This document shows positions 24,750 through 33,017 of a stretch of DNA of 33,017 nt, piece after piece. This DNA comes from a bacterium (GTDB lineage Bacteria; Actinomycetota; Acidimicrobiia; Spongiisociales; ZC4RG35). Made by a program: the position numbers and the translations under genes. The stretch is from contig JAPPLW010000073.1 in NCBI GenBank assembly GCA_028819345.1, positions 1 to 33,017 of the forward strand. The letters are read 5' to 3'. The notes below the pieces were generated by a model. That model ran no database searches, was not told the DNA's origin, and worked only from the letters and a program-made list of their open reading frames with translations. Position 1 is the stretch's first letter, and every line of letters starts with the position of its first letter.

Positions 24750-27329
24750 CTAAAGCGCTTCGCGTCGGGAACGCAGTGAGCTTAGCTGACCGGAAGCCTC
24801 GGCCAGTTTCTGCCGCTCCTTCTCCACCACCTCGGCCGGAGCCCGCTCGGTGAAATTCGGGTTGGAGAGCTTTTGAGAGGACCGGGACACCTGAGTTTCG
24901 AGCCGGGAGATGGACCGGTCGATCCGCTTGCGCTCAGCTTCGGGATCCACCAGTCCCCGCAGCGGGATGTAGCCCTCCCACCGGCCGGTGGGCAGATGGA
25001 TGTGACCGTCGCCAGGCGCTTCGGTCAAGGCACCGATCTCCACCCCGGCCAGTTCCTCCACCAAGGTCGCCACCCACCGGGGTGGCCGCCCGGTCACGCC
25101 GAGCGGGAGGGTCCGGCGGTGGCTCAGGCCCTGGGCGGCCCGGAATTGTCGAACGCCGGAGACGAGTGCTTTCAGGTCCTCCATCTCGGGCGCGGGATCG
25201 TAGACCGGCACCTCCGGCCAGTCCGAGCCGGCCAACAACCCGTCTCCCACCAGGTGCGACCACAGTTCCTCCGTCAGGAAGGGGATGGCTGGATGAAAGA
25301 ACTTGAGGATGTCCCTCATCAACACACCCAGAGTCTGGCGGGTGGTCTCTGCATCTTCGGCGCCGGCCAACGCCACCTTGGACATCTCCAGGTACCAGTC
25401 GAACACCTCCGCCCATGAAAAGTTGTACAAGAGACCGTAGGCATCGGAGAACCGGTACTCGTCGCAGTACCGGTCGAAGCGGGCGGCGACGGCACCCAAA
25501 GCGGCCAGGACCCATCTGTCCACCGGGCCCGGATGGACCGGATATCCCCCTACCGCGGGAACGCTCTGGGCAGGGAGGTGCCGGAGGGTGTAGCGGGTCG
25601 CGTTCCACAGTTTGTTTCCGAACCGGCGCGCCCCCTCCACCCACTCCATGTCCAATGGGACGTCCTGGCCGGGATTGGCGGCTTGGATCAGAGCCAGGCG
25701 GAGGGGATCCGCCCCGTAGCGGTCGGCCACCTCCAAGGGGTCGATGGTGTTACCCAGGGACTTGGACATCTTTTGCCCGGCGCTGTCCCGCACCAGGCCG
25801 TGAATTACAGTTTCCCGGAAGGGGACCTCTCCCAAGAAGCGCAGACCCATCTTCATCATCCGGGCCACCCAGAAGTAGATGATGTCGAAGCCGGTGATCA
25901 ATACCTGGTTCGGGTAGAACCTGGCGAGGTCCTCGGTTTGGTCCGGCCAACCGAGGGTGGAGAACGGCCACAGGGCGGAAGAGAACCATGTGTCCAGAAC
26001 ATCGTCGTCCTGCCGAAGCTCGCCTGCTCCGCACACCCTGCAGGCCTCAGGGGCGGAGCGGGCCACCGTTATGTGGTCGGCGCCGCAGTACCAGGCCGGA
26101 ATCCGATGTCCCCACCAGATCTGGCGGGATATACACCAGTCACGGAGATGCTCCATCCAGTGGAAGTAGCTCTTCTGCCAGTGGACGGGGATGAAACGGT
26201 TCTTCCCCTCCACAACCGCCCCGATGGCAGGCCACGCCAGGTCATCGACGCTCACAAACCACTGGGTGGAGAGAAGCGGTTCGACCACGGTGTCACACCG
26301 GTAGCACAGGCCGACCGAGTGGCGGTAGGGCTCCCGGTTCACCAGGCGCCCCTCTTTCTCCAGGGCGGCGATAACGGCTTCCCTCGCTTCGAAACGGTCC
26401 ATCCCCGAAAAGTGCCCCCCCGCATCGGTTACCACTCCCCTGTCATCCAACACCCGCAGCTTCTCCAGTGACTGCCGTTCGGATATCAAGAAGTCGAGGG
26501 GGTCGTGGGCCGGGGTGACCTTCACCGCTCCGGTCCCGAACTCAGGGTCCACGCCCGGATCGGCCACGACCGGGATAAGCCTGCCCATCAGGGGAAGCCG
26601 GACGGTCTTTCCGACAGCTTCTGTGTAGCGGGAGTCATCAGGGTGCACAGCTACGCCGGTGTCTCCCAGCATGGTCTCCGGGCGAGTGGTTGCCACCGTC
26701 ACTCCCCCCGATCCGTCGCTGAAGGGATAGAACACCCGCACCAGTTCGCCGTCGGTGTCCCGGTACTCCACCTCTATCTCGGCCAACGCCGTCTCACAGC
26801 GCGGACACCAATTGATTATCCGCTCTCCCCTATAGATCAGCCCATCGTCGTAGAGGCGCACGAAGACCTCCACAACGGCCCGTGACAATCCCTCGTCGAG
26901 GGTGAACCGCTCCCGCGTCCAGTCACAGGAGTTGCCCATCCTCCGGATCTGCTGGGTGATCCGCGACCCGTAGACATCCTTCCACTCCCAAACCTGGTCG
27001 ATGAACGCCTCCCTGCCGAGATCGAACCGGTTCAGGCCCTTCTCCGCAAGGGACTTCTCCACCACATTCTGGGTGGCGATGCCGGCATGGTCCGATCCCG
27101 GCAGCCACAGCACCGACCATCCCTGCATCCTCCGGCGCCGGGCTATCACGTCATGTATGGCGTGATTGAGAGCATGGCCCATGTGCAGGGAGCCGGTTAC
27201 GTTGGGAGGAGGGATCACCACGCAGAACGGGTCCCCGTCCGGTCGGTACTCGGGCCGGAAGACGCCTGCAGCCTCCCATCGGGAGTACCAGCGAGACTCG
27301 ATCTCCGCGGGTTCGTAAACGTCATTCAT
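24750..27329 (-). CDS. valS: Valyl-tRNA synthetase
   Basis: This class I enzyme charges tRNA-Val. The 859-aa product has the HIGH-type motif HMGH (49-52) after PPPNVTGSL, the editing domain inserted in the Rossmann fold (ATTRPETMLGDTGVAVHPDD), DWCISRQIWWGHRIPAWYC, KMSKSLGN (from 520) and the anticodon-binding helical domain. The last 60 residues form the valine-specific C-terminal coiled coil (DRSISRLETQVSRSSQKL). Length is typical. It lies 29 nt after clpX and just before folC. Confidence 0.97.
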   Translation of the reverse strand: MNDVYEPAEIESRWYSRWEAAGVFRPEYRPDGDPFCVVIPPPNVTGSLHMGHALNHAIHDVIARRRRMQGWSVLWLPGSDHAGIATQNVVEKSLAEKGLNRFDLGREAFIDQVWEWKDVYGSRITQQIRRMGNSCDWTRERFTLDEGLSRAVVEVFVRLYDDGLIYRGERIINWCPRCETALAEIEVEYRDTDGELVRVFYPFSDGSGGVTVATTRPETMLGDTGVAVHPDDSRYTEAVGKTVRLPLMGRLIPVVADPGVDPEFGTGAVKVTPAHDPLDFLISERQSLEKLRVLDDRGVVTDAGGHFSGMDRFEAREAVIAALEKEGRLVNREPYRHSVGLCYRCDTVVEPLLSTQWFVSVDDLAWPAIGAVVEGKNRFIPVHWQKSYFHWMEHLRDWCISRQIWWGHRIPAWYCGADHITVARSAPEACRVCGAGELRQDDDVLDTWFSSALWPFSTLGWPDQTEDLARFYPNQVLITGFDIIYFWVARMMKMGLRFLGEVPFRETVIHGLVRDSAGQKMSKSLGNTIDPLEVADRYGADPLRLALIQAANPGQDVPLDMEWVEGARRFGNKLWNATRYTLRHLPAQSVPAVGGYPVHPGPVDRWVLAALGAVAARFDRYCDEYRFSDAYGLLYNFSWAEVFDWYLEMSKVALAGAEDAETTRQTLGVLMRDILKFFHPAIPFLTEELWSHLVGDGLLAGSDWPEVPVYDPAPEMEDLKALVSGVRQFRAAQGLSHRRTLPLGVTGRPPRWVATLVEELAGVEIGALTEAPGDGHIHLPTGRWEGYIPLRGLVDPEAERKRIDRSISRLETQVSRSSQKLSNPNFTERAPAEVVEKERQKLAEASGQLSSLRSRREAL

Positions 27330-27358
27330 GGCGGGAGGCTCCCGGTCGCAGCGGCGAC

Positions 27359-28612
27359 TCAGGCGGTTTGCTCACGATGGCGCTGTGACCGTGCGTCCCT
27401 GAGTGAAGCTACGTTTCCCTCTTGCACCATCAGGTGATCCACAACCACCCTCCGGATGTCGGAGCGGGTGGGAGCTTGGAACATGAGGTCGCGAAGCAGG
27501 TCTTCCATGATCGCTCGCAAGCCCCGCGCGCCCGTCCCGCGGGCCAGCGCCTGATCGGCTATCTCGCTTATTGCCTGGGGGGTGAAAATCAGCTCGACGT
27601 CGTCGAGGTCCAGCAGGTGGCGATACTGCTTGACCAGGGCGTTGCGAGGCTCCTGAAGAATCTTCACGAGATCCTCGACGGAGAGGGGGTGCACCGCGCT
27701 CAACACGGGCAAGCGTCCTATGAACTCGGGGATCAGGCCGTACTTGATAAGGTCCTCGGGCAGCACCTGGCGCAGCAGGTCGCCGTTGTCCCGATCGTTG
27801 CGGGACTTGATGTCGGCCCCGAATCCCACCGAGCCGCTCCCCACCCGCCGGGCGATGATGTCCTCCAGGCCATCGAAGGCCCCTCCGCAGATGAACAGGA
27901 TGTCGGTGGTGTCGAGTTGGAGGAACTCCTGGTGGGGATGTTTTCGACCTCCCTGTGGAGGAATCGAAGCCACGGTCCCCTCCAAGATCTTCAGCAATGC
28001 CTGCTGGACTCCTTCCCCCGACACGTCTCTGGTAATGGATGGGTTGTCCGCCTTGCGCGCCACCTTGTCTATCTCGTCGATGTAAACGATGCCGGTCTGA
28101 GCCAGTTTCAGGTCGTAGTCGGCTGCCTGCACCAGCCTCAGGAGGATGTTCTCCACGTCCTCCCCCACATAACCCGCCTCGGTGAGAGCGGTTGCATCGG
28201 TTATGGCGATGGGAACGTTCAGCTGGCGGGCCAGGGTCCGGGCCAGGAGCGTCTTCCCCGACCCGGTGGGCCCGATCAGGAGTATGTTGGACTTCTCCAC
28301 CTCGACGTCGGAATGGGCGCGATTTCCCAACCGAAGACGCTTGTAGTGGTTGTAGACCGCCACCGCCAGGGACCGCTTGGCCACCTCCTGGCCGACTACG
28401 TAGGAGTCGAGGTACTTGTATATGTCGGTGGGATTGGGTACTTCCTCTATCCGGTGGCTCTCGGTGGAGGTCTCCTCATCGATGATTTCGTTGCAGAGAT
28501 CGATGCACTCGTTGCATATGTAGACACCTGGACCTGCGATCAACTTCAAGACCTGTTTCTGGGATTGTCCGCAGAAACTGCACTTGAGGAGGTCTGCTCC
28601 TTCCCGGACCAC
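27359..28612 (-). CDS. clpX: ATP-dependent Clp protease ATP-binding subunit ClpX
   Basis: ClpX is the AAA+ unfoldase that feeds ClpP. The 417-aa product has the N-terminal zinc-binding domain with Cys11, Cys14, Cys33 and Cys36, then Walker [16 protein letters not shown], the pore-loop GYVGED, Walker B VYIDEIDK, an IGF-like loop region near [10 protein letters not shown] and sensor-2 [14 protein letters not shown] at 28612 is the start; GAGGTCGG lies a few bases upstream. Ten bases separate it from clpP. Confidence 0.97.
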   Translation of the reverse strand: MVREGADLLKCSFCGQSQKQVLKLIAGPGVYICNECIDLCNEIIDEETSTESHRIEEVPNPTDIYKYLDSYVVGQEVAKRSLAVAVYNHYKRLRLGNRAHSDVEVEKSNILLIGPTGSGKTLLARTLARQLNVPIAITDATALTEAGYVGEDVENILLRLVQAADYDLKLAQTGIVYIDEIDKVARKADNPSITRDVSGEGVQQALLKILEGTVASIPPQGGRKHPHQEFLQLDTTDILFICGGAFDGLEDIIARRVGSGSVGFGADIKSRNDRDNGDLLRQVLPEDLIKYGLIPEFIGRLPVLSAVHPLSVEDLVKILQEPRNALVKQYRHLLDLDDVELIFTPQAISEIADQALARGTGARGLRAIMEDLLRDLMFQAPTRSDIRRVVVDHLMVQEGNVASLRDARSQRHREQTA

Positions 28613-28622
28613 CGAACCGACC

Positions 28623-29279
28623 TCAGTCGTTTCCGACTGCAGTGAGCGTCTGGCGGGTGAGCACCTTGTCTATCACCCCGTAGTCGACCGCCTCATCCGC
28701 CATCATCCAGAAGTCCCGATCGGTGTCCTGGGCGACCTTGTCGAGTTCCTGGCCGGTGTGGTGGGCGAGTATCTTGTTGGTCTGCTCTCTCATCTGGAGA
28801 ATCAGCCTGGCCTGGATCTCTATGTCGGTGGCCTGGCCTTGGGCCCCGCCGTGGGGCTGGTGAAGCATCACCCGGGCGTGGGGCAAGGCGTAACGCTTGC
28901 CCTCTGCGCCCCCGGCCAGCAGCACCGCCGCCGCCGAAGCGGCCATCCCCATGCAGACGGTGCTGATATCGGGTCTCACATACTGCATGGTGTCGTACAG
29001 GGCGAATAGCGAGGTCATCTGTCCGCCCGGCGAGTTTATGTACAAGAAGATGTCCTTGTCGGGGTCCTCGCTTTCAAGGTGCAACATCTGGGCCATGATC
29101 AGGTTGGCCACCGTGTCATCGATCGGGGTCCCCAGAAAGACGATCCGGTCCTTCAGCAGCCGGCTGTAGATGTCGGAGGTGCGTTCCCCCCTGCTGGTCT
29201 GCTCCGTCACATGAGGCAGGGGGATGTATCCGTGGATGGGATGGCCTGAGAAGGGCTGCTCAGTCGGGATCCGGGTCAT
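28623..29279 (-). CDS. clpP: ATP-dependent Clp protease proteolytic subunit
   Basis: The 218-aa serine protease has the catalytic triad Ser115 (GMAASAAAV), His140 (MLHQPHGG) and Asp185 ([10 protein letters not shown]), and the handle region ALPHARVM. Residues before about 30 are a propeptide-like extension. ATG at 29279 has GGAGG six bases upstream and overlaps tig by 20 nt. Only one clpP copy is seen here; many Actinobacteria carry two in tandem. Confidence 0.96.
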   Translation of the reverse strand: MTRIPTEQPFSGHPIHGYIPLPHVTEQTSRGERTSDIYSRLLKDRIVFLGTPIDDTVANLIMAQMLHLESEDPDKDIFLYINSPGGQMTSLFALYDTMQYVRPDISTVCMGMAASAAAVLLAGGAEGKRYALPHARVMLHQPHGGAQGQATDIEIQARLILQMREQTNKILAHHTGQELDKVAQDTDRDFWMMADEAVDYGVIDKVLTRQTLTAVGND

Positions 29280-30741
29280 TTATTACCTCCGCTTCGTAGA
29301 CGGCCTCTCCTGAGCCGCCTCCAGTGTCTAGTTTCTCGGCCGGCTCAAACCAGGCCCTCACCCAAGAAGGCGGCTCAACCTCAACCGGCTGACCGTCAAC
29401 ATCGACCGGTTGGACCTGCATGGCAAGGAAGGCCTGTGCCCTGGCTCTGAGCATATCACTCCGGATCTGCTCGGGGTGACCACTTTCCGCCATGTGCCGC
29501 AGGAAGGCTTCGGAGTCCTCCGCCTCCTGGGCCGCCTTCTCCAGGGTCTCGGTCAACTCGGCGTCGTCAACCACCAGGTCTTCGGAGTCGACTACGGCCT
29601 CGATCAATATCCGTGACTTGAGTCCCGCCACCGCCTGGCCTCTCAATCCCTCCAGGAACTGCTCATGGCTGAAACCCGTCCTCTCCAGGTAGGTCATGTG
29701 GTCGGTATTGGCCCTTTCCAGGGAAGAGAGATGATTGCGAAACAGCAACTCCATTTGGGCCGTTTCCAGACGCTCCGGCAATTCCAGTTCCAACTCGGAG
29801 GTGAGTTCGGCCAGGGTCCCGGAGGCCAGCAGCCTCCATTGGGCCTCAATACGCTGGGTCTCCAACTCGCCACCCATCTCCCGGCGAAGATCCTCCAAGG
29901 AATCGTGCCCGGTGTACTCCGACGCCCAGGCATCGTCAAGGTCGGGTAGGGAACGGGACTGCACCTCGACGATCCTGATCTGGTACAGGCCCTCCGCCGG
30001 TTCACCGTCGTTCTCGTCGGAGGCCTCGGACAGCCCTTCCTCGTCAGCGGTCCGGGCCTGGGAGGAGAGCCATTCGGGCAAGGGAGCGGAGATGTTGACC
30101 TCGTCCCCCGCCTCCTGTCCGAGGAGTCCCTCGTCGATGCGGGCGTTCAACCTCTCCGAGCCCACCTCGTAGCTGAATCCGTCGAGCGCCAGCGATTCGA
30201 CTGATTGCTCGCCATCCAGCGCCGTCATGTCTATCATCACGTAATCGCCCTTCTCGACGGCCCGGTCAACCGTTTGGAGAGGGGCGTACATGTGGCGAAG
30301 TTGCTGGATACGGGCGTCCACCTCGTCGGCGACCGGGGGCAAGGCCTGAACCTGTACGGTTCTACCCCGGTAGTCGGGAACCGACTCCAGGCGAGGCCAG
30401 GTGGTGACCCTCACCTCCACCCTCACCGACCCGTTCGCGCCGTCGGTCACCGACTCCAGAAGGGGCGGGACCACCGGCGCGATCTCGGTTTCCGAGAGAA
30501 TCTCCCCCACCCGCGGAGGAACGAGTTCCTCCAGGGCATCTGCTCGTATCCGCTCGAAGCCCACCTGATTCTCCACCAGCCGCCGCGGCGCCTTGCCGGG
30601 CCGGAATCCCGCGATGTTCACCTGGCGGGATATCTGGCGCGACGCGCGGTTCATGGCCCGATCGAGATCCGAAGGAGATATCTCGAAGGAGACCATCTTC
30701 TCGTATGGACCCGCATCCGCCAGGGAAGCTCCAGCCGTCAT
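29260..30741 (-). CDS. tig: Trigger factor
   Basis: Trigger factor is the ribosome-bound chaperone with prolyl isomerase activity. The 493-aa product has the ribosome-binding signature GFRPGKAP (45-52), a PPIase domain from about residue 160 ([13 protein letters not shown], with acidic insertion) and the helical C-terminal chaperone arms. The C-terminal 40 residues are Pro/Glu/Gly-rich, an unusual extension. A 7-codon leader frame overlaps its ATG (30741). It overlaps clpP by 20 nt. Confidence 0.94.
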   Translation of the reverse strand: MTAGASLADAGPYEKMVSFEISPSDLDRAMNRASRQISRQVNIAGFRPGKAPRRLVENQVGFERIRADALEELVPPRVGEILSETEIAPVVPPLLESVTDGANGSVRVEVRVTTWPRLESVPDYRGRTVQVQALPPVADEVDARIQQLRHMYAPLQTVDRAVEKGDYVMIDMTALDGEQSVESLALDGFSYEVGSERLNARIDEGLLGQEAGDEVNISAPLPEWLSSQARTADEEGLSEASDENDGEPAEGLYQIRIVEVQSRSLPDLDDAWASEYTGHDSLEDLRREMGGELETQRIEAQWRLLASGTLAELTSELELELPERLETAQMELLFRNHLSSLERANTDHMTYLERTGFSHEQFLEGLRGQAVAGLKSRILIEAVVDSEDLVVDDAELTETLEKAAQEAEDSEAFLRHMAESGHPEQIRSDMLRARAQAFLAMQVQPVDVDGQPVEVEPPSWVRAWFEPAEKLDTGGGSGEAVYEAEVINDPDPD

Positions 30742-30761
30742 AGGATCGGGATGGTGTTCAT
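30738..30761 (-). other. Possible 7-codon leader peptide overlapping tig
   Basis: ATG at 30759-30761 starts a frame reading MNTIPIL and then TGA at 30738-30740. It has GAGG at 30767-30770, 5 nt upstream, whereas tig itself lacks a Shine-Dalgarno. The stop overlaps the tig ATG (CTATGA), an arrangement that allows translational coupling. It could be chance. Confidence 0.3.
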
Positions 30762-30787
30762 GTGAACCTCGGCAAATAGACGATTGG

Positions 30788-30863
30788 GACGACCGAGGGG
30801 ACTTGAACCCCCGTCCTCCAGGGCCACAACCTGGCGCTCTAACCTGACTGAGCTACGGTCGCC
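30788..30863 (-). tRNA. tRNA-His (anticodon GTG)
   Basis: The minus-strand cloverleaf has acceptor GCGACCG/CGGTCGT, an extra 5' G (G-1 at 30863) facing discriminator C73, which is specific to histidine tRNA, and anticodon stem CCAGG/CCTGG with loop TTGTGGC (GTG). CCA follows at 30785-30787 and is the only encoded CCA among the tRNAs here. Confidence 0.95.
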
Positions 30864-30883
30864 ATGTAGGGGGACCTCCCCGG

Positions 30884-30956
30884 CGCCCCCGGGAGGATTC
30901 GAACCCCCGGCCAAGAGCTTAGAAGGCTCCTGCTCTGTCCACTGAGCTACGGGGGC
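30884..30956 (-). tRNA. tRNA-Arg (anticodon TCT)
   Basis: The minus-strand fold has acceptor GCCCCCG/CGGGGGC, anticodon loop CTTCTAA with TCT (reads AGA), T-loop GTTCGAATC and discriminator G. It lies 20 nt from tRNA-His and 29 nt from tRNA-Gly, so the four minus-strand tRNAs are probably one transcript. Confidence 0.94.
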
Positions 30957-30983
30957 CCTGGTGGTTACCAAAGGAAATCCCAC

Positions 30984-31056
<73 letters not shown>

Positions 31057-31118
31057 CGGCAACACCGCGACAAGGGTAGCGACCCTGTATCTTGGCGATC
31101 ACCACCGTTTTCATGACG

Positions 31119-31192
31119 TCGGGCTGGTCGGATTTGAACCGACGACCTCCTGCTCCCAAAGCAGGCGCGCTGCCAAGCTGCGCCACAGCCCG
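31119..31192 (-). tRNA. tRNA-Pro (anticodon TGG)
   Basis: The minus-strand fold has acceptor CGGGCTG/CAGCCCG, anticodon stem CCTGC/GCAGG, loop TTTGGGA (TGG, reads CCA), T-loop GTTCAAATC and discriminator A. It is the first of the four minus-strand tRNAs and diverges from tRNA-Lys. Confidence 0.95.
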
Positions 31193-31267
31193 TGCTTCTT
31201 CATTCTGGCAGAAAGCAGTGACAGCGCGCCAGTCCCTTTCGCCGAGGCTCCGCCCGTCACGACCCGG

Positions 31268-31273
31268 TATACT
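31268..31273 (+). promoter_or_regulatory. Candidate -10 box for tRNA-Lys
   Basis: TATACT (5 of 6 to consensus) ends 7 nt before the first base of tRNA-Lys at 31281, exactly where a -10 for a mature-end transcript belongs. No convincing -35 was found. Confidence 0.5.
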
Positions 31274-31280
31274 GCGAGTC

Positions 31281-31353
31281 GGGTCGCTAGCTCAATTGGC
31301 AGAGCAACGGGCTCTTAACCCGCAGGTTCGGGGTTCGAGTCCCCGGCGACCCA
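31281..31353 (+). tRNA. tRNA-Lys (anticodon CTT)
   Basis: The plus-strand fold has acceptor GGGTCGC/GCGACCC, D-arm AGCTCAATTGGCAGAGC, anticodon loop CTCTTAA with CTT (reads AAG), T-loop GTTCGAGTC and discriminator A. One anticodon-stem end pair (A-C) is mismatched. CCA is not encoded. Confidence 0.94.
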
Positions 31354-31487
31354 CTCCTGTGGCTTCTCGCCCTATGACTCCCTTTCCCGGCGTCGGAGTC
31401 CCATTGAACAGGTCACCCGAGGGTCCCCGCGGTCGGTTCCGATGTCGGAGTATTAGCCATAAAAACATTGGTTAAGCGTTTATAGCC

Positions 31488-31516
31488 TTGGTTTGTCACA
31501 TCATCCAGGGTATAAT
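31488..31516 (+). promoter_or_regulatory. Near-consensus promoter of the HNH gene
   Basis: TTGGTT (31488-31493) and a perfect TATAAT (31511-31516) are 17 nt apart. The -10 ends only 8 nt before ATG at 31525, so transcription should begin at or 1-2 nt before the start codon and the mRNA should be leaderless. Confidence 0.65.
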
Positions 31517-31524
31517 GTTTGGGT

Positions 31525-32766
31525 ATGAAAAACGGAGTCCAACCCTCGAACGGTCGGGTTTCCCACGGTATGGCGGGCAACCGGGTGCGGGTCGTGCTGC
31601 CGTCGGTGCCGGTGCGGGAGGCTTCGCTGGCCGGCCTGAAGGAGCAGATGCGATCCGCCAGTCGAGCGAAGGCCCAGGCCGAGGCCGTGCGAGCCCGTGC
31701 GGCGGCCGAGTACAGCCGCCGGTTGGGACAGAAGGCCGCTGAAAGGACACTGCGGGAGGAGTCGGGCCAGTCCCCCAACGGGTCTCGCGTCGAGGTGGAG
31801 GTAGCCAAGAAACTGAAAGACCTGCCCCGCACGAAGAAGGCATTCGAGGACGGAGAGATCACATTCGGGCACACCAAGATCATCGCCAATGCCGCTGGCC
31901 GAGTCGAGGTCGACGAGCGGGAGTTGGTGGATCGGGCGAAGAAAGAACCGGTGGACGTGTTCGCCCGCACCGCCCGCGAGCACGAGCAGCAGAAATCCGA
32001 AGACGGCGGCCTCTCCAAACTGGAGGCACAGCGTCGGGCTCGCAAAGCCGGCATCAAAACCGACCCCACCGATGGGATGACCGTGCTATGGGGGCGGTTC
32101 GACCCGATCACCGGAACCCGCATCAAGAACATTCTCACCGCCAAGACCAACCAGTTGTGGCGAGAGGAAGACCCCAGGGAACGGCCCAGCACCGAGCAGC
32201 GGATGGCAGACGCCCTGGCGGAATTGCTGTGCCGACCCGGTGGTGACAAGAAGGGCAGGAAGTCAGGGATGCCCAGGACTGACCTGCTGTTGATTGCCCA
32301 CTACGACACCGGAGAGCAGAAGATCCGTGATGCGACGTTGGCGGACGGCACTCCAATACCAATCGCCTTGTTCAAGGACATGGCCTGCCAGGGAAAAGTG
32401 GTTCCCGCCATCTTCGACACGAAGGGCCGTCCGTTGTGGGTTGGTCTGGGGAAGCGTCTGGCCACTCCTGCTCAACGCTTGGCTTTGATCGCCCGCGACC
32501 GGAGGTGTGTGGGCTGCGGGGCAGATCCCGCATGGTGCCAGGCCCATCACGTGATCCCTTGGGAAGCCGATGGCCCCACCGACATCGACAACCTGGTCCT
32601 GCTGTGCAGTCGATGTCACCATCAGGTACACGACGAAAGATGGCAAATCCGACAAACTCCCACCGGTAAGCATGTGCTACAACCGCCCTCGTCCCGGCAC
32701 CGACCACCTTTGCCTTTGAAGACCCCCAAGCGGCGCGAGCGGCAACGTAAGCGGTCGCCAGGCTGA
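31525..32766 (+). CDS. HNH endonuclease of the DUF222 / 13E12 repeat family
   Basis: The 413-aa protein has an N-terminal DUF222-like helical domain with charged coiled segments (to about residue 170), a middle region and a C-terminal HNH nuclease near residues 330-375: CVGCGADPAWCQAHHVIPW, then DIDNLVLLCSRCHHQVH, with the His-Asn-His pattern and Cys pairs that bind a structural zinc. The tail is very basic. This family is abundant, multicopy and mobile-like in Actinobacteria, and its function is unclear. The ATG at 31525 is preferred over TTG at 31519 because of the promoter position. The gene lies next to a tRNA cluster, a common accessory site. Catalytic residues look intact. Confidence 0.9.
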   Translation: MKNGVQPSNGRVSHGMAGNRVRVVLPSVPVREASLAGLKEQMRSASRAKAQAEAVRARAAAEYSRRLGQKAAERTLREESGQSPNGSRVEVEVAKKLKDLPRTKKAFEDGEITFGHTKIIANAAGRVEVDERELVDRAKKEPVDVFARTAREHEQQKSEDGGLSKLEAQRRARKAGIKTDPTDGMTVLWGRFDPITGTRIKNILTAKTNQLWREEDPRERPSTEQRMADALAELLCRPGGDKKGRKSGMPRTDLLLIAHYDTGEQKIRDATLADGTPIPIALFKDMACQGKVVPAIFDTKGRPLWVGLGKRLATPAQRLALIARDRRCVGCGADPAWCQAHHVIPWEADGPTDIDNLVLLCSRCHHQVHDERWQIRQTPTGKHVLQPPSSRHRPPLPLKTPKRRERQRKRSPG

Positions 32767-32914
32767 GGCTTGGGGAAATCACGTGCAAGGTTGGCAAACA
32801 AACCCCGTACGGCGGGTTGATTCCTACCCCGCTGATCTAATAGGCTGACACTCAGCTAAAGACCATTCCACCCCGCCCTGACCGAGAGCTCAATCAGGAG
32901 CGAAACAACCCACC

Positions 32915-33017
32915 ATGCGGACCGTCAGGCTTCATCCGGCCGCGGAACTCGCGAAAACCCACGGAAAGGTGGAGGCGGGGGAGGGCACAGTGTGGAGGTT
33001 TCGTAGCGTTCCAGGGT
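32915..33017 (+). CDS. 5' end of an unidentified gene, cut by the window edge
   Basis: ATG at 32915 begins an open frame to the last base (34 codons: MRTVRLHPAAELAKTHGKVE, then AGEGTVWRFRSVPG). AGGAG at 32896-32900 lies 14 nt before it, rather far for a ribosome site. The fragment is too short to assign a family. Confidence 0.4.
   Translation, partial: MRTVRLHPAAELAKTHGKVEAGEGTVWRFRSVPG

Noticed and set aside
27422-28645. 407-codon plus-strand frame opposite clpX
   Set aside because: It is the exact antisense of clpX, caused by codon bias; no independent protein motifs.

Overview
The window looks like chromosomal DNA of a high-GC actinobacterium. From about position 3,250 rightwards it follows, almost gene for gene, a housekeeping block that I know from actinobacterial genomes: tig-clpP-clpX-valS-folC-ndk-(mreBCD-mrdA-rodA)-rne-rplU-rpmA-obgE-proB-...-nadD-rsfS. 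The GTG and TTG starts, short intergenic gaps, GTGA/ATGA stop-start overlaps, near-leaderless genes, tRNAs without encoded CCA and a DUF222/13E12-type HNH gene all fit Actinobacteria. The lineage may be deep-branching (Acidimicrobiia-like), because it carries the rod-shape mre operon, but I cannot fix the taxon from sequence alone.

Layout. (1) 1-3,255: an accessory segment, visibly less GC-rich. It holds a 13-bp tandem repeat at the very edge, a hypothetical gene broken by a frameshift (40-1025), and a two-gene ATPase plus TOPRIM-like module (1378-3047) that resembles RloA/RloB or AbiL-type phage-defence pairs. It ends exactly at the 3' side of tRNA-Ala(GGC), a classical insertion position. 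(2) 3,256-4,942, minus strand: tRNA-Ala, rsfS (with an apparent GTA start), nadD and a secreted M23-fold protein missing metal-site histidines. (3) 5,081-7,098, plus strand: two tandem GAPDH paralogues; the first has Asn in place of the catalytic Cys, the second is canonical. (4) 7,067-9,430, minus strand: a VWA (CoxE-like) protein with its MoxR ATPase. (5) 9,513-12,349, plus strand: trkA-trkH potassium uptake. (6) 12,435-16,993, minus strand: proB, obgE, rpmA, rplU and an RNase E/G. (7) 17,234-24,746, minus strand: rodA, mrdA, mreD, mreC, mreB (cell elongation), ndk, tRNA-Thr(CGT) and folC. (8) 24,750-30,741, minus strand: valS, clpX, clpP and tig. (9) 30,788-31,353: tRNAs His, Arg, Gly and Pro on minus and Lys on plus. 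(10) 31,525-32,766, plus strand: a DUF222 HNH endonuclease with a consensus -10 box, followed by the start of an unidentified gene cut by the window end.

How the genes work together. tig-clpP-clpX form a protein folding and degradation module. mreBCD-mrdA-rodA build the elongasome. rplU-rpmA-obgE-rsfS support 50S ribosome assembly and silencing. proA, often near proB in this block, is absent; the interval between proB and nadD instead carries trkAH, MoxR-VWA, the GAPDH pair and the M23 protein. The most interesting signals are the catalytically altered GAPDH paralogue in an operon with a normal one, the ATPase/TOPRIM pair beside tRNA-Ala, the degenerate M23 protein, and the noncanonical start codon of rsfS.
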